DNA from: Saprospiraceae bacterium UBA3362
GTDB taxonomy: Bacteria > Bacteroidota > Bacteroidia > Chitinophagales > Saprospiraceae
Assembly (NCBI GenBank): GCA_002360455.1
Contig: DEQQ01000024.1
Coordinates: forward strand, 1 to 64,000
Reading direction: 5' to 3'
Length of the DNA stretch: 64,000 nucleotides
In this document: positions 53,605 through 62,937 of the stretch, one piece after another
Layout: each line of letters starts with the position of its first letter
Numbering within the stretch: the stretch's first letter is position 1
Translations under genes and position numbers: made by a program
The notes under the pieces: generated by a model
What the model was told of the DNA's origin: nothing
Database searches by the model: none
What the model saw: the letters and a program-made list of their open reading frames with translations, nothing else

Positions 53605-54864
53605 TTGGATACTTTATTGCATTTCCTCTCAGAGCTTTCCGGGCTCCGTTCTTTAGCTGCCGCCATGATGGTAGGCGCCATTTGTGGAGTTTTAGGTTGT
53701 TTTGTGGTTCTTCGAAATATGGCCTTAATTGGTGATGCCTTGAGCCATGCAGTGTTGCCGGGAATTGTTATCGCTTTTATTGCCATGGGATATTCCACAA
53801 CTGCATTTTTTGGTGGAGCCTTGTTGAGCGGATTACTTTCTGCATTTTTTATTACCTGGCTTCAGAAAAATGTCATGGTGAAAAACGATGCCGCCATTGG
53901 AATCATCTTTACCTTCATGTTTGCACTGGGAGTCATAGGCATATCGGCCCTAAGTCACAAAGAAGGCATGCATCTGGATCTTAAAGATTTCTTATTCAGC
54001 AATGTTCTTAGTGTAACCAATGAAGATTTGTGTCTCATTGCGGGCATGAGTGTGATTGTGATAAGTTGTGTTGTATTATTTTACAAAGCATTGTTTGTAA
54101 CAAGTTTTCAAAGCCAAATTGCAGAATCGCTTGGTATCAAACCAAGCTATGTTCATTACTTATTTATGTTGCTGCTCTCTTTGACCATTGTTAGCTCTCT
54201 GAGTAGCGTAGGTGTGATATTGGTTGTAGCCATGTTGATCACACCGGCTTCAACGGCGCTTTTAATAGCAAATCAATTGCCCAAAGTGCTCATCACTGCC
54301 GGACTTTTGGGAATCTTATCTTCTATGACCGGCCTGCTTTTGTCGGCTGCATTTAATCTTCCTCCGGGACCTATGATGGCTGTCGTTGCAACCTTGATTT
54401 ATGCTTTGACATTTTTGATTCATCCTAAAAATGGACTTATTGCAAAATGGCTACAGAAGCGGAATTTGGAAAACCGCATCATAGTAGAAGATATTTTGAA
54501 ACTAAGCAGCAAGCTCGAAGCTCAATCAGACGTCAACATCCAGAAATTAATTTCATTTTCCGGACATTCAAAAAAAGAGCTGGAAAAATGGCTTAAAATA
54601 TTGATAAAAAAGGGACTATTGCTCTCTTCTAACGAAGGAATCAAGTTGAGTGAAGAAGGTAAAATTAGAGCCAATCAATTGGTGCGAGCCCATCGACTGT
54701 GGGAATCATATCTTGCTAATGAATTGGGCCTGGAACCTGATCAAATTCATGATGAGGCTGAGCAATTTGAACACTATATGACAGAGGAATTTTTATCTGA
54801 GGTTGATGAATCCTTGGGCTATCCCCAAACCGATCCTCATGGCTCCCCTATTCCCAAAGCATAA
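53605..54864 (+). CDS. metal ABC permease fused to DtxR-like regulator domain
   Basis: Residues 1-285 form an ABC-3-type permease for Zn2+/Mn2+/Fe2+ (ZnuB/MntB family) with about eight membrane helices: VLRNMALIGDALSHAVLPG, DAAIGIIFTFMFALGVI, and VAMLITPASTALLIA are the conserved blocks. Residues about 290-419 are soluble and resemble the winged helix and dimerisation domain of DtxR/MntR regulators: LISFSGHSKKELEKWLKILIKKG, then LVRAHRLWESYLANELG, DEAEQFEHYMTEEF and GYPQTDPHGSPIP, the last being a near-universal DtxR signature. The metal-binding residues of true regulators are only partly present. The start is TTG 53605, just after the promoter palindrome. The ATP-binding and solute-binding genes are not adjacent. 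Confidence 0.85.
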   Translation: MDTLLHFLSELSGLRSLAAAMMVGAICGVLGCFVVLRNMALIGDALSHAVLPGIVIAFIAMGYSTTAFFGGALLSGLLSAFFITWLQKNVMVKNDAAIGIIFTFMFALGVIGISALSHKEGMHLDLKDFLFSNVLSVTNEDLCLIAGMSVIVISCVVLFYKALFVTSFQSQIAESLGIKPSYVHYLFMLLLSLTIVSSLSSVGVILVVAMLITPASTALLIANQLPKVLITAGLLGILSSMTGLLLSAAFNLPPGPMMAVVATLIYALTFLIHPKNGLIAKWLQKRNLENRIIVEDILKLSSKLEAQSDVNIQKLISFSGHSKKELEKWLKILIKKGLLLSSNEGIKLSEEGKIRANQLVRAHRLWESYLANELGLEPDQIHDEAEQFEHYMTEEFLSEVDESLGYPQTDPHGSPIPKA

Positions 54865-55023
54865 AACGAATTGTTTTTTTTATCCCATTTATTTAGAAAT
54901 AAAAGGGAGAAATAATTTCATTCTAGTCAACAAAATAAGCTAATCAGAATCTCGTAAAGAATCTCAAATCTCTTGCTCAACTATGAAAACACGATGAACT
55001 TAGCAAATCTTTTCCTAATAAAA

Positions 55024-55046
55024 GAGGCCCCAACGTTTGAGGCCTC
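55024..55046 (-). terminator. terminator between convergent genes
   Basis: GAGGCC (55024-55029) pairs with GGCCTC (55041-55046). On the minus strand it is followed by TTTTATT, after the SulP stop at 55102; it may also stop plus-strand transcripts. Confidence 0.55.
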
Positions 55047-55101
55047 CATTTTAATACCAAAATATTACAAAAACAAAAATGCTTCTTTAGTTAACTTTAG
55101 A

Positions 55102-56460
55102 TTAGCCTATTGTATCGTCTAAATTATGTTCAGTTTTTTCTGACATAGGATTTTCAACGAACTTAAATACCACCAATAATATAAACACTCCAATTGCAGA
55201 CAGTACTGCTACTAAAAATCCAAACATTGGAACCATTACGGCTGTAAAAATCATCAGTCCGATATGAAATTTATTATTCATAGACAAGACTTCATCTATC
55301 TCATGTTTCTTCACCATGCCGCTTGCAACATATAACAAAATACCTCCTATACAAGCCATCGGAACAAGCTCTAGGTGGCTCGCCAAGAAATAAGCGAGAA
55401 GCAACTTGAATGCAAATTTTGCAATTCCTGCCAGAGGAGATAAAGCTCCAAGTTTAATATTGACGGCCGTTCTTGCTAATGCTCCCGTATGTGGAAATCC
55501 ATTGAACAGTGGAGTAAGAATATTAACTAATCCCTGACCCCATAATTCTTTATTCGGATTATAAGCTGTGCCTTGATTATTCGCCAACCGATCTGCCATT
55601 CTCGAGCAAAGCAAACTTTCTATTGCCGCCACAAAGTAAATGGCAATAGCAAAATAGATGGCATCGAAAAGTACAGTCGAATTTAAATCAGGAACAACCG
55701 GCAATGTAATTACACTAAAATCTGTAGGAATTGAGCCGTATTTATCTTTAATCAAAACCAAGCCTTTATCCATCCAAAAGGTCTTTGCTGCAATATACCC
55801 AAAGCCCAAACCAATGACAGGAGCCGGTATTAATTTTGAATACGAAATTAAAATTTTGCAAATCGTAAATGTAAGCAAGGAGACAATGATTGCATAGACA
55901 TTGGCTTGATCAAAATACTTAATGATATTTCTAATTTGTTCACCAAAGCCATACCCTATTTTTTCCTTAAAACCAAATACTTCTCCCAATTGAGAAAATG
56001 CAATAACCACAGCAATACCTATTGTAAACCCAACGACAATAGAGTGCGGAACCAGAGCAACTATTCTTCCTAGCTTAAAGACACCTGACAACATCAACAT
56101 CATCCCTGCAATAATGGATACCATTACCAAAAATCCATGATCATAAGTTGCCATGAGTCCTCCAATGATAGGAATATAAGCAGCGGTGGGGCCATATACC
56201 TGATACTTGCTTCCACCAAACAATGCTCCTATCAACCCTGCAACTGCACCACCTACAATCCCTTGTTCCGGCCTGAGTCCCGAAGCCATAGCAAAACCCA
56301 TAGCGAGTGGAATGGCTACCATTGCCACTACTAATCCTGCCATTAAATCTTTAAAGATATTGGATTTCAGATCTCCTTTGGTAAGATCCTCATATCGAGC
56401 ATCAAAAGGATTTATAAAGTTGAGAAGATAGGAGTATTTTGAATCTTTCACACTTTGCAT
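55102..56460 (-). CDS. SulP-family anion (bicarbonate?) transporter without STAS domain
   Basis: 452 residues, about 12-14 membrane helices. SulP blocks: AGLVVAMVAIPLAMGFAMASG, YQVYGPTAAYIPII and GGSKYQ near the N-terminus; AAIESLLCSRMADRL and FNGFPHTGALARTAVN in the middle. Most SulP proteins end in a ~100-residue STAS domain; this one stops after the last helix with a short charged tail, as in some Bacteroidota versions. It follows the carbonic anhydrase gene by 29 bp, so the pair likely imports bicarbonate and equilibrates it with CO2. Sulfate transport cannot be excluded. Confidence 0.87.
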   Translation of the reverse strand: MQSVKDSKYSYLLNFINPFDARYEDLTKGDLKSNIFKDLMAGLVVAMVAIPLAMGFAMASGLRPEQGIVGGAVAGLIGALFGGSKYQVYGPTAAYIPIIGGLMATYDHGFLVMVSIIAGMMLMLSGVFKLGRIVALVPHSIVVGFTIGIAVVIAFSQLGEVFGFKEKIGYGFGEQIRNIIKYFDQANVYAIIVSLLTFTICKILISYSKLIPAPVIGLGFGYIAAKTFWMDKGLVLIKDKYGSIPTDFSVITLPVVPDLNSTVLFDAIYFAIAIYFVAAIESLLCSRMADRLANNQGTAYNPNKELWGQGLVNILTPLFNGFPHTGALARTAVNIKLGALSPLAGIAKFAFKLLLAYFLASHLELVPMACIGGILLYVASGMVKKHEIDEVLSMNNKFHIGLMIFTAVMVPMFGFLVAVLSAIGVFILLVVFKFVENPMSEKTEHNLDDTIG

Positions 56461-56489
56461 CTTATTTTATTTAAAATGATGAATAAAAT

Positions 56490-57164
56490 TTAGTTAGCAA
56501 AATGAAGTGGAGTATCCAACACATCACAGGTATAAATATCCATATCAAAATATTCAACTTTGCCTGAGGATACATTGTAAATAGCTCCAATAATACCCAA
56601 TTCTCTTGATTCAATCGCTGTCTTTAGGAAGCTGCTTTTGTCAACAAGCTCTTGGATTTGATATTGTACATTAATTTTGGCAACATTCTCCACAAACTTT
56701 GTATTTGTCGAGTTTCGTTCTTCAATGGTTTCTGCTTCTATCTCTATTGCTGGTGCTATCTGATCCAAAAGATATTTGAGATTGTATTGATTGTACTGAT
56801 CACATGCACCTTTAATAGCTCCACAATTGGTATGACCTAAAACCACGATCAACTTTGAGCCAAGAATTTTATGAGAAAATTCAAGACTTGCAACAGCATC
56901 CATACTGGCTACATTTCCGGCCAATCTCACGCTAAATAAATCACCAAGACCTTGATCAAAAATGAGCTCGGCAGAAGTGCGTGAATCAGAGCAACTCAGA
57001 ATACTTGCAAAAGGAAATTGAGAGTCTGAGGTAATATTCACCATTTCAAAGTGATCTCTATTAATTTTTAAGTTATTGATGAATCTTTGATTACCCTCTT
57101 TAAGGAAGGTTAAGGACTTTTCGGGAGTCATGGTTACACGACTCTCCATATAATGTTTGTACAT
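56490..57164 (-). CDS. beta-carbonic anhydrase
   Basis: Interconverts CO2 and bicarbonate. Zinc ligands Cys58 (in SCSDSRTSAELIF), His111 and Cys114 (in VLGHTNCGAIKGA), and the catalytic Asp60-Arg62 dyad are all present. 224 residues is typical of the bacterial beta class. The opening TPEKSLTFLKEGNQRFINN is the standard start of the family; the first 11 residues may be extra. The gene shares a transcript with the SulP transporter, 29 bp downstream. Confidence 0.93.
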   Translation of the reverse strand: MYKHYMESRVTMTPEKSLTFLKEGNQRFINNLKINRDHFEMVNITSDSQFPFASILSCSDSRTSAELIFDQGLGDLFSVRLAGNVASMDAVASLEFSHKILGSKLIVVLGHTNCGAIKGACDQYNQYNLKYLLDQIAPAIEIEAETIEERNSTNTKFVENVAKINVQYQIQELVDKSSFLKTAIESRELGIIGAIYNVSSGKVEYFDMDIYTCDVLDTPLHFAN

Positions 57165-57218
57165 GAATTATAATGAAAGAGTTAATAAAAAAAATGGTGT
57201 ATAATGCTATATCTTTTA

Positions 57219-57533
57219 TTAACTCAACTCCGGAGGCGGAGAATCAATTAGATTGAGTGAAATAAAGTAAAAATACTGCTTGAAAGAAAAATTGATAGTT
57301 TCTATTCTATTGCTAAAATAAGGATTGGGATGCTCTATGAAATGATTGATTTTGAAAAAATAATCTTCTTTGTTTGACTCCTCTTTTGACTCTTTCTTTA
57401 GGTCATCTTGAAGCTCATTGAGTTCAGTAAGCAATTCACTTTTATCAATAGAAACTACAAAGCTCATCACATCTTTCATGACAAGGCATGAAAGAACTAA
57501 ATGAATAACAATTTTTATAAGCACGGAATTCAC
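57219..57533 (-). CDS. small secreted or membrane protein upstream of carbonic anhydrase
   Basis: 104 residues with a GTG start. An N-terminal hydrophobic segment (KIVIHLVLSCLVMKDVMSF) is followed by an acidic/basic helix (ELLTELNELQDDLKKESKEES) and an end rich in Phe/Tyr with the tail DSPPPELS. I recall similar short proteins with conserved PPPEL ends in Bacteroidota. Function unknown. It ends 54 bp before the carbonic anhydrase and could be part of the same operon. Confidence 0.55.
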   Translation of the reverse strand: MNSVLIKIVIHLVLSCLVMKDVMSFVVSIDKSELLTELNELQDDLKKESKEESNKEDYFFKINHFIEHPNPYFSNRIETINFSFKQYFYFISLNLIDSPPPELS

Positions 57534-57929
57534 TCCACAAGAAACTAAAAACCATCGAAATAGTTTAGTTAAATTAAAAATAATTCATTTCTCAAGTTAA
57601 AATGTGGTTAAAATTAACAATTTGAAATTAAATTTGGTCTATTTGAATTTTATTTAGCTCCGATAAAACATTTGATACCAAAACATGGATAAATAAGTTT
57701 GAGCCATGATTCCAATTCCTAAAACGATTTCTACAATCATCTTGCTGACTTTTCCTCATACAAAAGGTGGCAGCAAGTTTTGAGTAACTTGACATCAACT
57801 CGACAAACCCTTAAAAAAAGCATGTTACCAATCAATGCTGAGAGCCAAGTACGATTGGCATCATGGACATTGCTACAAAATAAACTTATACTGTAAATGA
57901 AGTGATAGTAAAATTTTCATTGGATATAC
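57534..57929. other. intergenic, no gene seen
   Basis: AT-rich region between the divergent 104-aa and 156-aa genes. There is a clear promoter at its right end. I see no RNA gene or repeat. Confidence 0.5.
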
Positions 57930-57960
57930 TTGCATATTTTCAAATGATGTATTACATTTG
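57930..57960 (+). promoter_or_regulatory. promoter of the 58.0-kb lipoprotein-like gene
   Basis: TTG (57930-57932), 20-nt spacer, TACATTTG (57953-57960) match the Bacteroidota consensus exactly. The transcription start would be about 25 nt before the ATG at 57992. Confidence 0.65.
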
Positions 57961-57991
57961 TTTTAAACAACTAAAATTAAACCCTTAGCTT

Positions 57992-58462
57992 ATGAAAATA
58001 GAATACCATTTCCAATATTTTCTACTTCTTAACCACATTATAGACGTCCTCAAAAAAAGTGGACATAGAAATAAGTTATGTTTTTTGATATCAATATGCT
58101 TTCTAAATATCCAATGCAACGATGATTGTTTCAAAAAGGGAAATTTTATTCCCGGAACTGATGACTACTATGAGCTTGATCAAAATTCAATTTATTACCA
58201 TCGTAATATACTGAGCGTTTTATTTGTTTACTTTGGGGAGTCTGATTTATGCATTCCTAGAGCAGCTCCAAAGTGTTTAAACGCTGTAAGTATGAAATTA
58301 ATCAACAATATTGAGGCAAATGTCGAAGTAAGGTTGAATTTAGTTAGCTTAGGAGTAAGAACTTTCTTTCTCAATGCCATGGATACAATTGATATAACTC
58401 CACTTCCGGATTATTGCAAAAACAAATCATGGGGCGAATACATCGAAGTAAATTATAGATAA
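57992..58462 (+). CDS. hypothetical lipoprotein-like protein
   Basis: 156 residues. After an N-terminal extension of about 25 residues (KIEYHFQYFLLLNHIID...) comes a hydrophobic stretch ending LNIQC, a plausible lipobox, then NDDCFKKGNF. The promoter position supports the ATG at 57992, so the long N-region seems real. The mature part is beta-rich and contains three more Cys. No family recognised. It is followed 106 bp later by another small lipoprotein, with a similar C-x-D-x-C opening, which may be a relative. Confidence 0.5.
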   Translation: MKIEYHFQYFLLLNHIIDVLKKSGHRNKLCFLISICFLNIQCNDDCFKKGNFIPGTDDYYELDQNSIYYHRNILSVLFVYFGESDLCIPRAAPKCLNAVSMKLINNIEANVEVRLNLVSLGVRTFFLNAMDTIDITPLPDYCKNKSWGEYIEVNYR

Positions 58463-58568
58463 TTATACATCTCTCCAAAATAAAATGGGAAGAGTGAATC
58501 AAAACAGAATGTAATTTTATTAAAAGATTGTCCCCCTACTTTTTTCACTTATTCAAATTAAATCTAAA

Positions 58569-59207
58569 ATGAAAATCAAATTCTATATTTTAATCATACT
58601 ATCCTATTTGGGCTGTAGGGATGCAGATAACTGCCCTGATCGTTTTCATATTCCATGTGTAACTACTCCATTCCAAGAAACCTACAAGATAGGAGATACT
58701 ATATTTTTTAGTTCTGTTTTTGATAAGTATGTACATGAGTTACAGACTGATAAAAAATATAAAATGGAAAACATTAATTGGTTCCCAAATATGGCTATTG
58801 TAAAATTAGACACATTTGGAAATGGATATATTAAAATAAGCAACTATTTTACAATATCTCAGAATATGGATGAATCAACATATAATCGCGGACATTCCAT
58901 TTATTTCACAAGCTACAATTTTTCAAAAGATACCTATAGTTTATTTTACTATATTATTCCCAAAAAAGAAGGATTATATTTATTGTATCAAAAATGCGGT
59001 ATAGGCGATAATTCAAATCAACAAGATTTTCCTGGAAAATGTAGAGGAAATAGTTATGATGTGATAGTAGATATGAATGCGGGTACAGACAGTAATTTTA
59101 ATTTATTGAGAGAAGCAAAAGATTCATTTTATAATACTCATATTATTAATATTCCTGATTTATTTTTTTACAATAAAGGTGGGTTCTGTTTTAGAGTTGT
59201 GCCTTAA
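58569..59207 (+). CDS. hypothetical lipoprotein
   Basis: A short lipoprotein signal (KIKFYILIILSYLGC) has the anchor Cys16, then RDADNCPDRFHIPC. The mature ~195 residues look beta-rich, with FQETYKIGDTIFFSSVFDKY and YYIIPKKEGLYLLYQKCG, similar to other small Bacteroidota surface lipoproteins. The function is unknown. The following 206 bp hold nothing recognisable. Confidence 0.6.
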   Translation: MKIKFYILIILSYLGCRDADNCPDRFHIPCVTTPFQETYKIGDTIFFSSVFDKYVHELQTDKKYKMENINWFPNMAIVKLDTFGNGYIKISNYFTISQNMDESTYNRGHSIYFTSYNFSKDTYSLFYYIIPKKEGLYLLYQKCGIGDNSNQQDFPGKCRGNSYDVIVDMNAGTDSNFNLLREAKDSFYNTHIINIPDLFFYNKGGFCFRVVP

Positions 59208-59413
59208 GTAAGACAAAACTTTTTGGGATGTGTGGGTGACGCAGATTAGCCAACACTTTTAATATAGTTTTTATTGTTTATATTTTTATTTATCAAATGA
59301 TCCACTTTTTGGAGAGTATTACATTTTGTACTACTCTACCATTCCCTATCATAACAATCCTCAAGTTTGCCTTATTCGATTTAGATCTGAAGAATAATAG
59401 TACTTACACTCCC

Positions 59414-60616
59414 TTACTGCGACAATGAAGTTAGTGCTTGTTCAAAATCATAAATAATATCGCTAATATCTTCCAATCCTACAGACACTCTTATGAGAGA
59501 ATCACTGATTCCATATTTTTTTCTCATGCCCGGATCCATTTTCATGTGAGATGATGTGGCAGGATGCAATACCATAGTTTCTGTTTCTCCAAGCGAGGGA
59601 GCAATAGATGCCATACTCAATGCATTGAGACATTGAATAGTCTGTTGAGTAGAACCTTTTACTTCAAAACTCAACATGGCTCCAAATCCAGACATTTGTT
59701 TTTTTGCAACTTCATGACCCACAAAGTTTTTCAATCCCGGATAGTTTACTGAATTGACCATTGGATGACTATGTAAAAAATGAGCTAAAGCATTAGCATT
59801 TTCATTATGCCTTTGCATTCTTACATGCAATGTTTTCAGCCCTAAATGAATAAGCCATGCATCCATAACATTAGAATTCGCTCCTGTGAGTTTTAGATTT
59901 GGCCATATCAATTCATTCATCAATTGTACATCTTCAGAAATAATTACTCCACCTGTAGAAACCCCATGGCCATGTAAAAATTTGGTCGTAGAATGAATTA
60001 CTATATCGGCTCCTAGTTGCAATGCTTTTTGATTGTAGGGAGTAGAAAAAGTATTGTCCACAATTAATTTGATCTTGAATTCATCTCTCAAGTTTTTCAA
60101 TTTCCCAATATCAATACAAGCTAAAGTTGGGTTACATGGAGTCTCAACATAATTTAATTTAATGTTTTTGTTTTTTGAGATTAAATCTCTTAAACTGTTC
60201 TCATCTTCCATATCGGCATAAATAAAATGAATGCCTTGCGGCCTGAGTACTTTTTCAAATAATTCAACTGTTCCTCCATACAAAATAGGCTGTGTCAAAA
60301 CAGCATCCCCCGCTTTTAACAAACTAATCATTGGGATATGGATGGCAGCCATCCCGCTCGAACACAACAGCCCTGTTGCATCCAAAGACTCCAAGTGAGC
60401 TATTTTTTGAGCAACAGCATCTATGGTTGGATTCCCGTATCGAGTATAAACATAGTTGTGGGGTTGCTTCTGGAATGCTTCAATAGAATCTTCAATCGAA
60501 TCAAACTCAAAAGTAGAACTTGCATAAATGGGCAATTGATGTGGCTTTGTATTTTTTAAATCTCTTGGTGATCTTGCACATATTGTTGGAATATTTGTGC
60601 TAATTTTGCCGGCCAT
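59414..60616 (-). CDS. trans-sulfuration PLP enzyme (cystathionine/methionine gamma-lyase family)
   Basis: 400 residues, Cys/Met-metabolism PLP family. Signature blocks: YTRYGNPTIDAVAQKIAHLE, SSGMAAIHIPMISLLKAGD, ETPCNPTLACIDI, IVDNTFSTPYNQKALQLGAD, and HSTTKFLHGHG with the PLP-binding Lys212. SLGETETMVLHPATSSHM and RVSVGLEDISDII close the domain. Members include cystathionine gamma-synthase, gamma-lyase, beta-lyase and methionine gamma-lyase, which cannot be told apart safely by eye. The gene stands alone, divergent from rluD. Confidence 0.9.
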   Translation of the reverse strand: MAGKISTNIPTICARSPRDLKNTKPHQLPIYASSTFEFDSIEDSIEAFQKQPHNYVYTRYGNPTIDAVAQKIAHLESLDATGLLCSSGMAAIHIPMISLLKAGDAVLTQPILYGGTVELFEKVLRPQGIHFIYADMEDENSLRDLISKNKNIKLNYVETPCNPTLACIDIGKLKNLRDEFKIKLIVDNTFSTPYNQKALQLGADIVIHSTTKFLHGHGVSTGGVIISEDVQLMNELIWPNLKLTGANSNVMDAWLIHLGLKTLHVRMQRHNENANALAHFLHSHPMVNSVNYPGLKNFVGHEVAKKQMSGFGAMLSFEVKGSTQQTIQCLNALSMASIAPSLGETETMVLHPATSSHMKMDPGMRKKYGISDSLIRVSVGLEDISDIIYDFEQALTSLSQ

Positions 60617-60826
60617 ATTTTAGAATTAATTTAATTGCAATCTTGAATAAAACCATTAATGAGGTTAAATTAAACTGATAAACTTGCTAAACCGTTAAAT
60701 TTGAAGATATTCCTTTTATTCAAAAAGAATTTTCTAAAAATCAAATCAGTCTAAGAAATATCATTTTACCAGGTTGCAAATGTAAATAAACTCAAGAATA
60801 ATCCATTGGTCTCTTAATAGGAAAAT

Positions 60827-61903
60827 ATGAATCAAGATGAATTTCAAGAAATTGCAGCCGATGAGCTTGACTACGAGCGAATCGATATCCAAGTTGACCC
60901 TAAACAAAGTCCGATTAGGATTGATGCTTTTTTGAGCGAGAAAATTCCAAGAGTATCGCGCAATAAAATCCAAATGGCAATAGCAGCCGGATGGATCACA
61001 GTAAACCAGTCTACAGTTAAGTCAAACTATAAGATTCGACCTAATGATCAAATCCATGTAATCACACCAAGGCCAGTGATAGAGCAGGAAATCATTCCTG
61101 AAGAATTGCCATTGGATATTGTGTATGAAGACGATACTTTGATTGTTATCAATAAGAGACCCGGAGTAGTTGTACATCCTGCTGCCGGAGTAAGAACAGG
61201 CACATTGCTCAATGCCATCGCCTGGCACTTAGGCTATCGAGGCAAAGGATTTATTCCAGAAGGACATGAGAGACTCGGACTTGTGCATCGCATAGATAAA
61301 GAGACTTCGGGGTTGCTTCTTCTTGCAAAGAATGACGAGGCTGCAGCTCATTTATCAAAACAGTTTTTTGATCATACTATAGAGAGAGAATATTTAGCAT
61401 TGGTTTGGGGAGAACCGAATCCCGCTATTGGCAGAATTGAAATGAATATCTATCGCGACCCAAAGCGCAGATCTTGCATGGCCACCACTAATGATCCATT
61501 GGAAGGAAAATATGCCGCAACCAATTATGAACTTGTTGAATCGTTCTATTACACAAGTCTGATAAAATGCAAATTAGAAACCGGAAGAACCCATCAAATT
61601 AGAGTTCACATGCGCGCTATCGGTCATACATTGTTTAATGATGAAAAATACGGAGGCGATAAAATTTTAAAAGGCACAATTTTTACAAAATACAAACAAT
61701 TCGTAAACAATTGCTATGAAATTCTTCCTCATTTTGCATTGCATGCACGCTCTATAGGATTTATTCATCCTAAAACCAATCAAAAAATGTATTTTGAACT
61801 AGAACTTCCACAAGCATACCAAGCTCTTCTTAGCAAATGGAGAAATTATACACTTCACAGAAAAGAATCTCTGGATGAAGGAACTCAAGAATTTATTGAT
61901 TAA
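60827..61903 (+). CDS. rluD: RluA-family 23S rRNA pseudouridine synthase (RluD-like)
   Basis: An N-terminal S4 RNA-binding domain (about 27-90: IRIDAFLSEKIPRVSRNKIQ ... WITVNQSTVKSNYKIRPND) precedes the catalytic domain. The catalytic Asp157 lies in LVHRIDKETSGLLLLAKN. KLETGRTHQIRVHMRAIGH is the second conserved block. The layout fits RluD, which modifies helix 69 of 23S rRNA. 358 residues is normal. Start of a tight three-gene unit: the next ATG is 5 bp away. Confidence 0.9.
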   Translation: MNQDEFQEIAADELDYERIDIQVDPKQSPIRIDAFLSEKIPRVSRNKIQMAIAAGWITVNQSTVKSNYKIRPNDQIHVITPRPVIEQEIIPEELPLDIVYEDDTLIVINKRPGVVVHPAAGVRTGTLLNAIAWHLGYRGKGFIPEGHERLGLVHRIDKETSGLLLLAKNDEAAAHLSKQFFDHTIEREYLALVWGEPNPAIGRIEMNIYRDPKRRSCMATTNDPLEGKYAATNYELVESFYYTSLIKCKLETGRTHQIRVHMRAIGHTLFNDEKYGGDKILKGTIFTKYKQFVNNCYEILPHFALHARSIGFIHPKTNQKMYFELELPQAYQALLSKWRNYTLHRKESLDEGTQEFID

Positions 61904-61908
61904 ATAAA

Positions 61909-62937
61909 ATGATGAACCTATCAAATAAAATAGAAGCTTTCCGGATCTGGGGTTTAGAATTGACCGAGGAAAATGAGAGAAAACAATTTGCTTTTCTTCG
62001 TGCTTACAACGAAAACAACTGGTTCACTGCTAACTCCATAAGCTTAATGCTCAATTCCATAATTGCAGAGTATCTTGATAAAAACAAACTTAAAGATTGG
62101 CTTATTTCCTATTCTATTCCTGAGGTTGATCCCTTATTGGATATTGGACTTATCGTTGCAGGAAATGTTCCTCTTGTTGGTTTTCATGACATAGTATGCA
62201 TATTGTTATCCGGCAACAATATCAAGTTAAAATGCTCTTCGAAAGATGAGCAGTTATACCGATGGGCAATTGAGCTGTTATCAAAAAATAATCCGGAATT
62301 GTCAAATAGAATAGAATTTGTCCAACAAATAAAGTCAGTACACGCTCTTATTGCGACAGGCTCAGATTTGGCATTAAATCAATTTCGTCATTATTTCAAT
62401 TCCATTCCAAATTTACTCCGAGGTCACAAAAACGCAGTAGCCGTTTTGGACGGAAATGAAACCACAACTGACTTCCGCGAACTGGCTCATGATATCTTTA
62501 GCTATTACGGTTTAGGCTGTAGAAATGTAAGCAAGCTGTATGTTCCTTATGGATTCTCTTTTGAATCATTGTTATCTGTATTGGACAGCACTTTTCCTCA
62601 AATTCATGATCATCATAAATACAGAAATAATTTTGACTATCAGCTGGCAATACACATGCTTCAAAAACAACATTTTTTTCAAGCTCAATCTTGTATTCTG
62701 GTAGAAAATAATGCAATCGCCTCTCCTATTTCTGTAATCAATTATGAATATTACACCATAAAAGAAACCCTACTCTCTGAATTAAAATCAAGAGATGAAG
62801 AAATACAATGTATTGTAAGTAAAAATAAATTAAATGATCTAGAAACATTTTCATTTGGACAAGCTCAATGTCCGGGATTGAATAATTTTGCCGACCATAA
62901 AGACAGTTTGAAATTTCTTTTAAACCTCAACCAATGA
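61909..62937 (+). CDS. LuxC-like acyl-CoA reductase
   Basis: 342 residues. GNVPLVGFHDIVCILLSGN, FNSIPNLLRGHKNAVAVLDG and DIFSYYGLGCRNVSKLYVP are recognisable blocks of the short Bacteroidota acyl-CoA reductase family, related to LuxC and aldehyde dehydrogenases. A conserved Cys near QAQSCILVEN could be involved in thioester chemistry, which is inference. The product would reduce an acyl-CoA or acyl-carrier thioester to an aldehyde. It lies between rluD and nth, overlapping nth by 4 bp (ATGA), so translation is probably coupled. Confidence 0.8.
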   Translation: MMNLSNKIEAFRIWGLELTEENERKQFAFLRAYNENNWFTANSISLMLNSIIAEYLDKNKLKDWLISYSIPEVDPLLDIGLIVAGNVPLVGFHDIVCILLSGNNIKLKCSSKDEQLYRWAIELLSKNNPELSNRIEFVQQIKSVHALIATGSDLALNQFRHYFNSIPNLLRGHKNAVAVLDGNETTTDFRELAHDIFSYYGLGCRNVSKLYVPYGFSFESLLSVLDSTFPQIHDHHKYRNNFDYQLAIHMLQKQHFFQAQSCILVENNAIASPISVINYEYYTIKETLLSELKSRDEEIQCIVSKNKLNDLETFSFGQAQCPGLNNFADHKDSLKFLLNLNQ

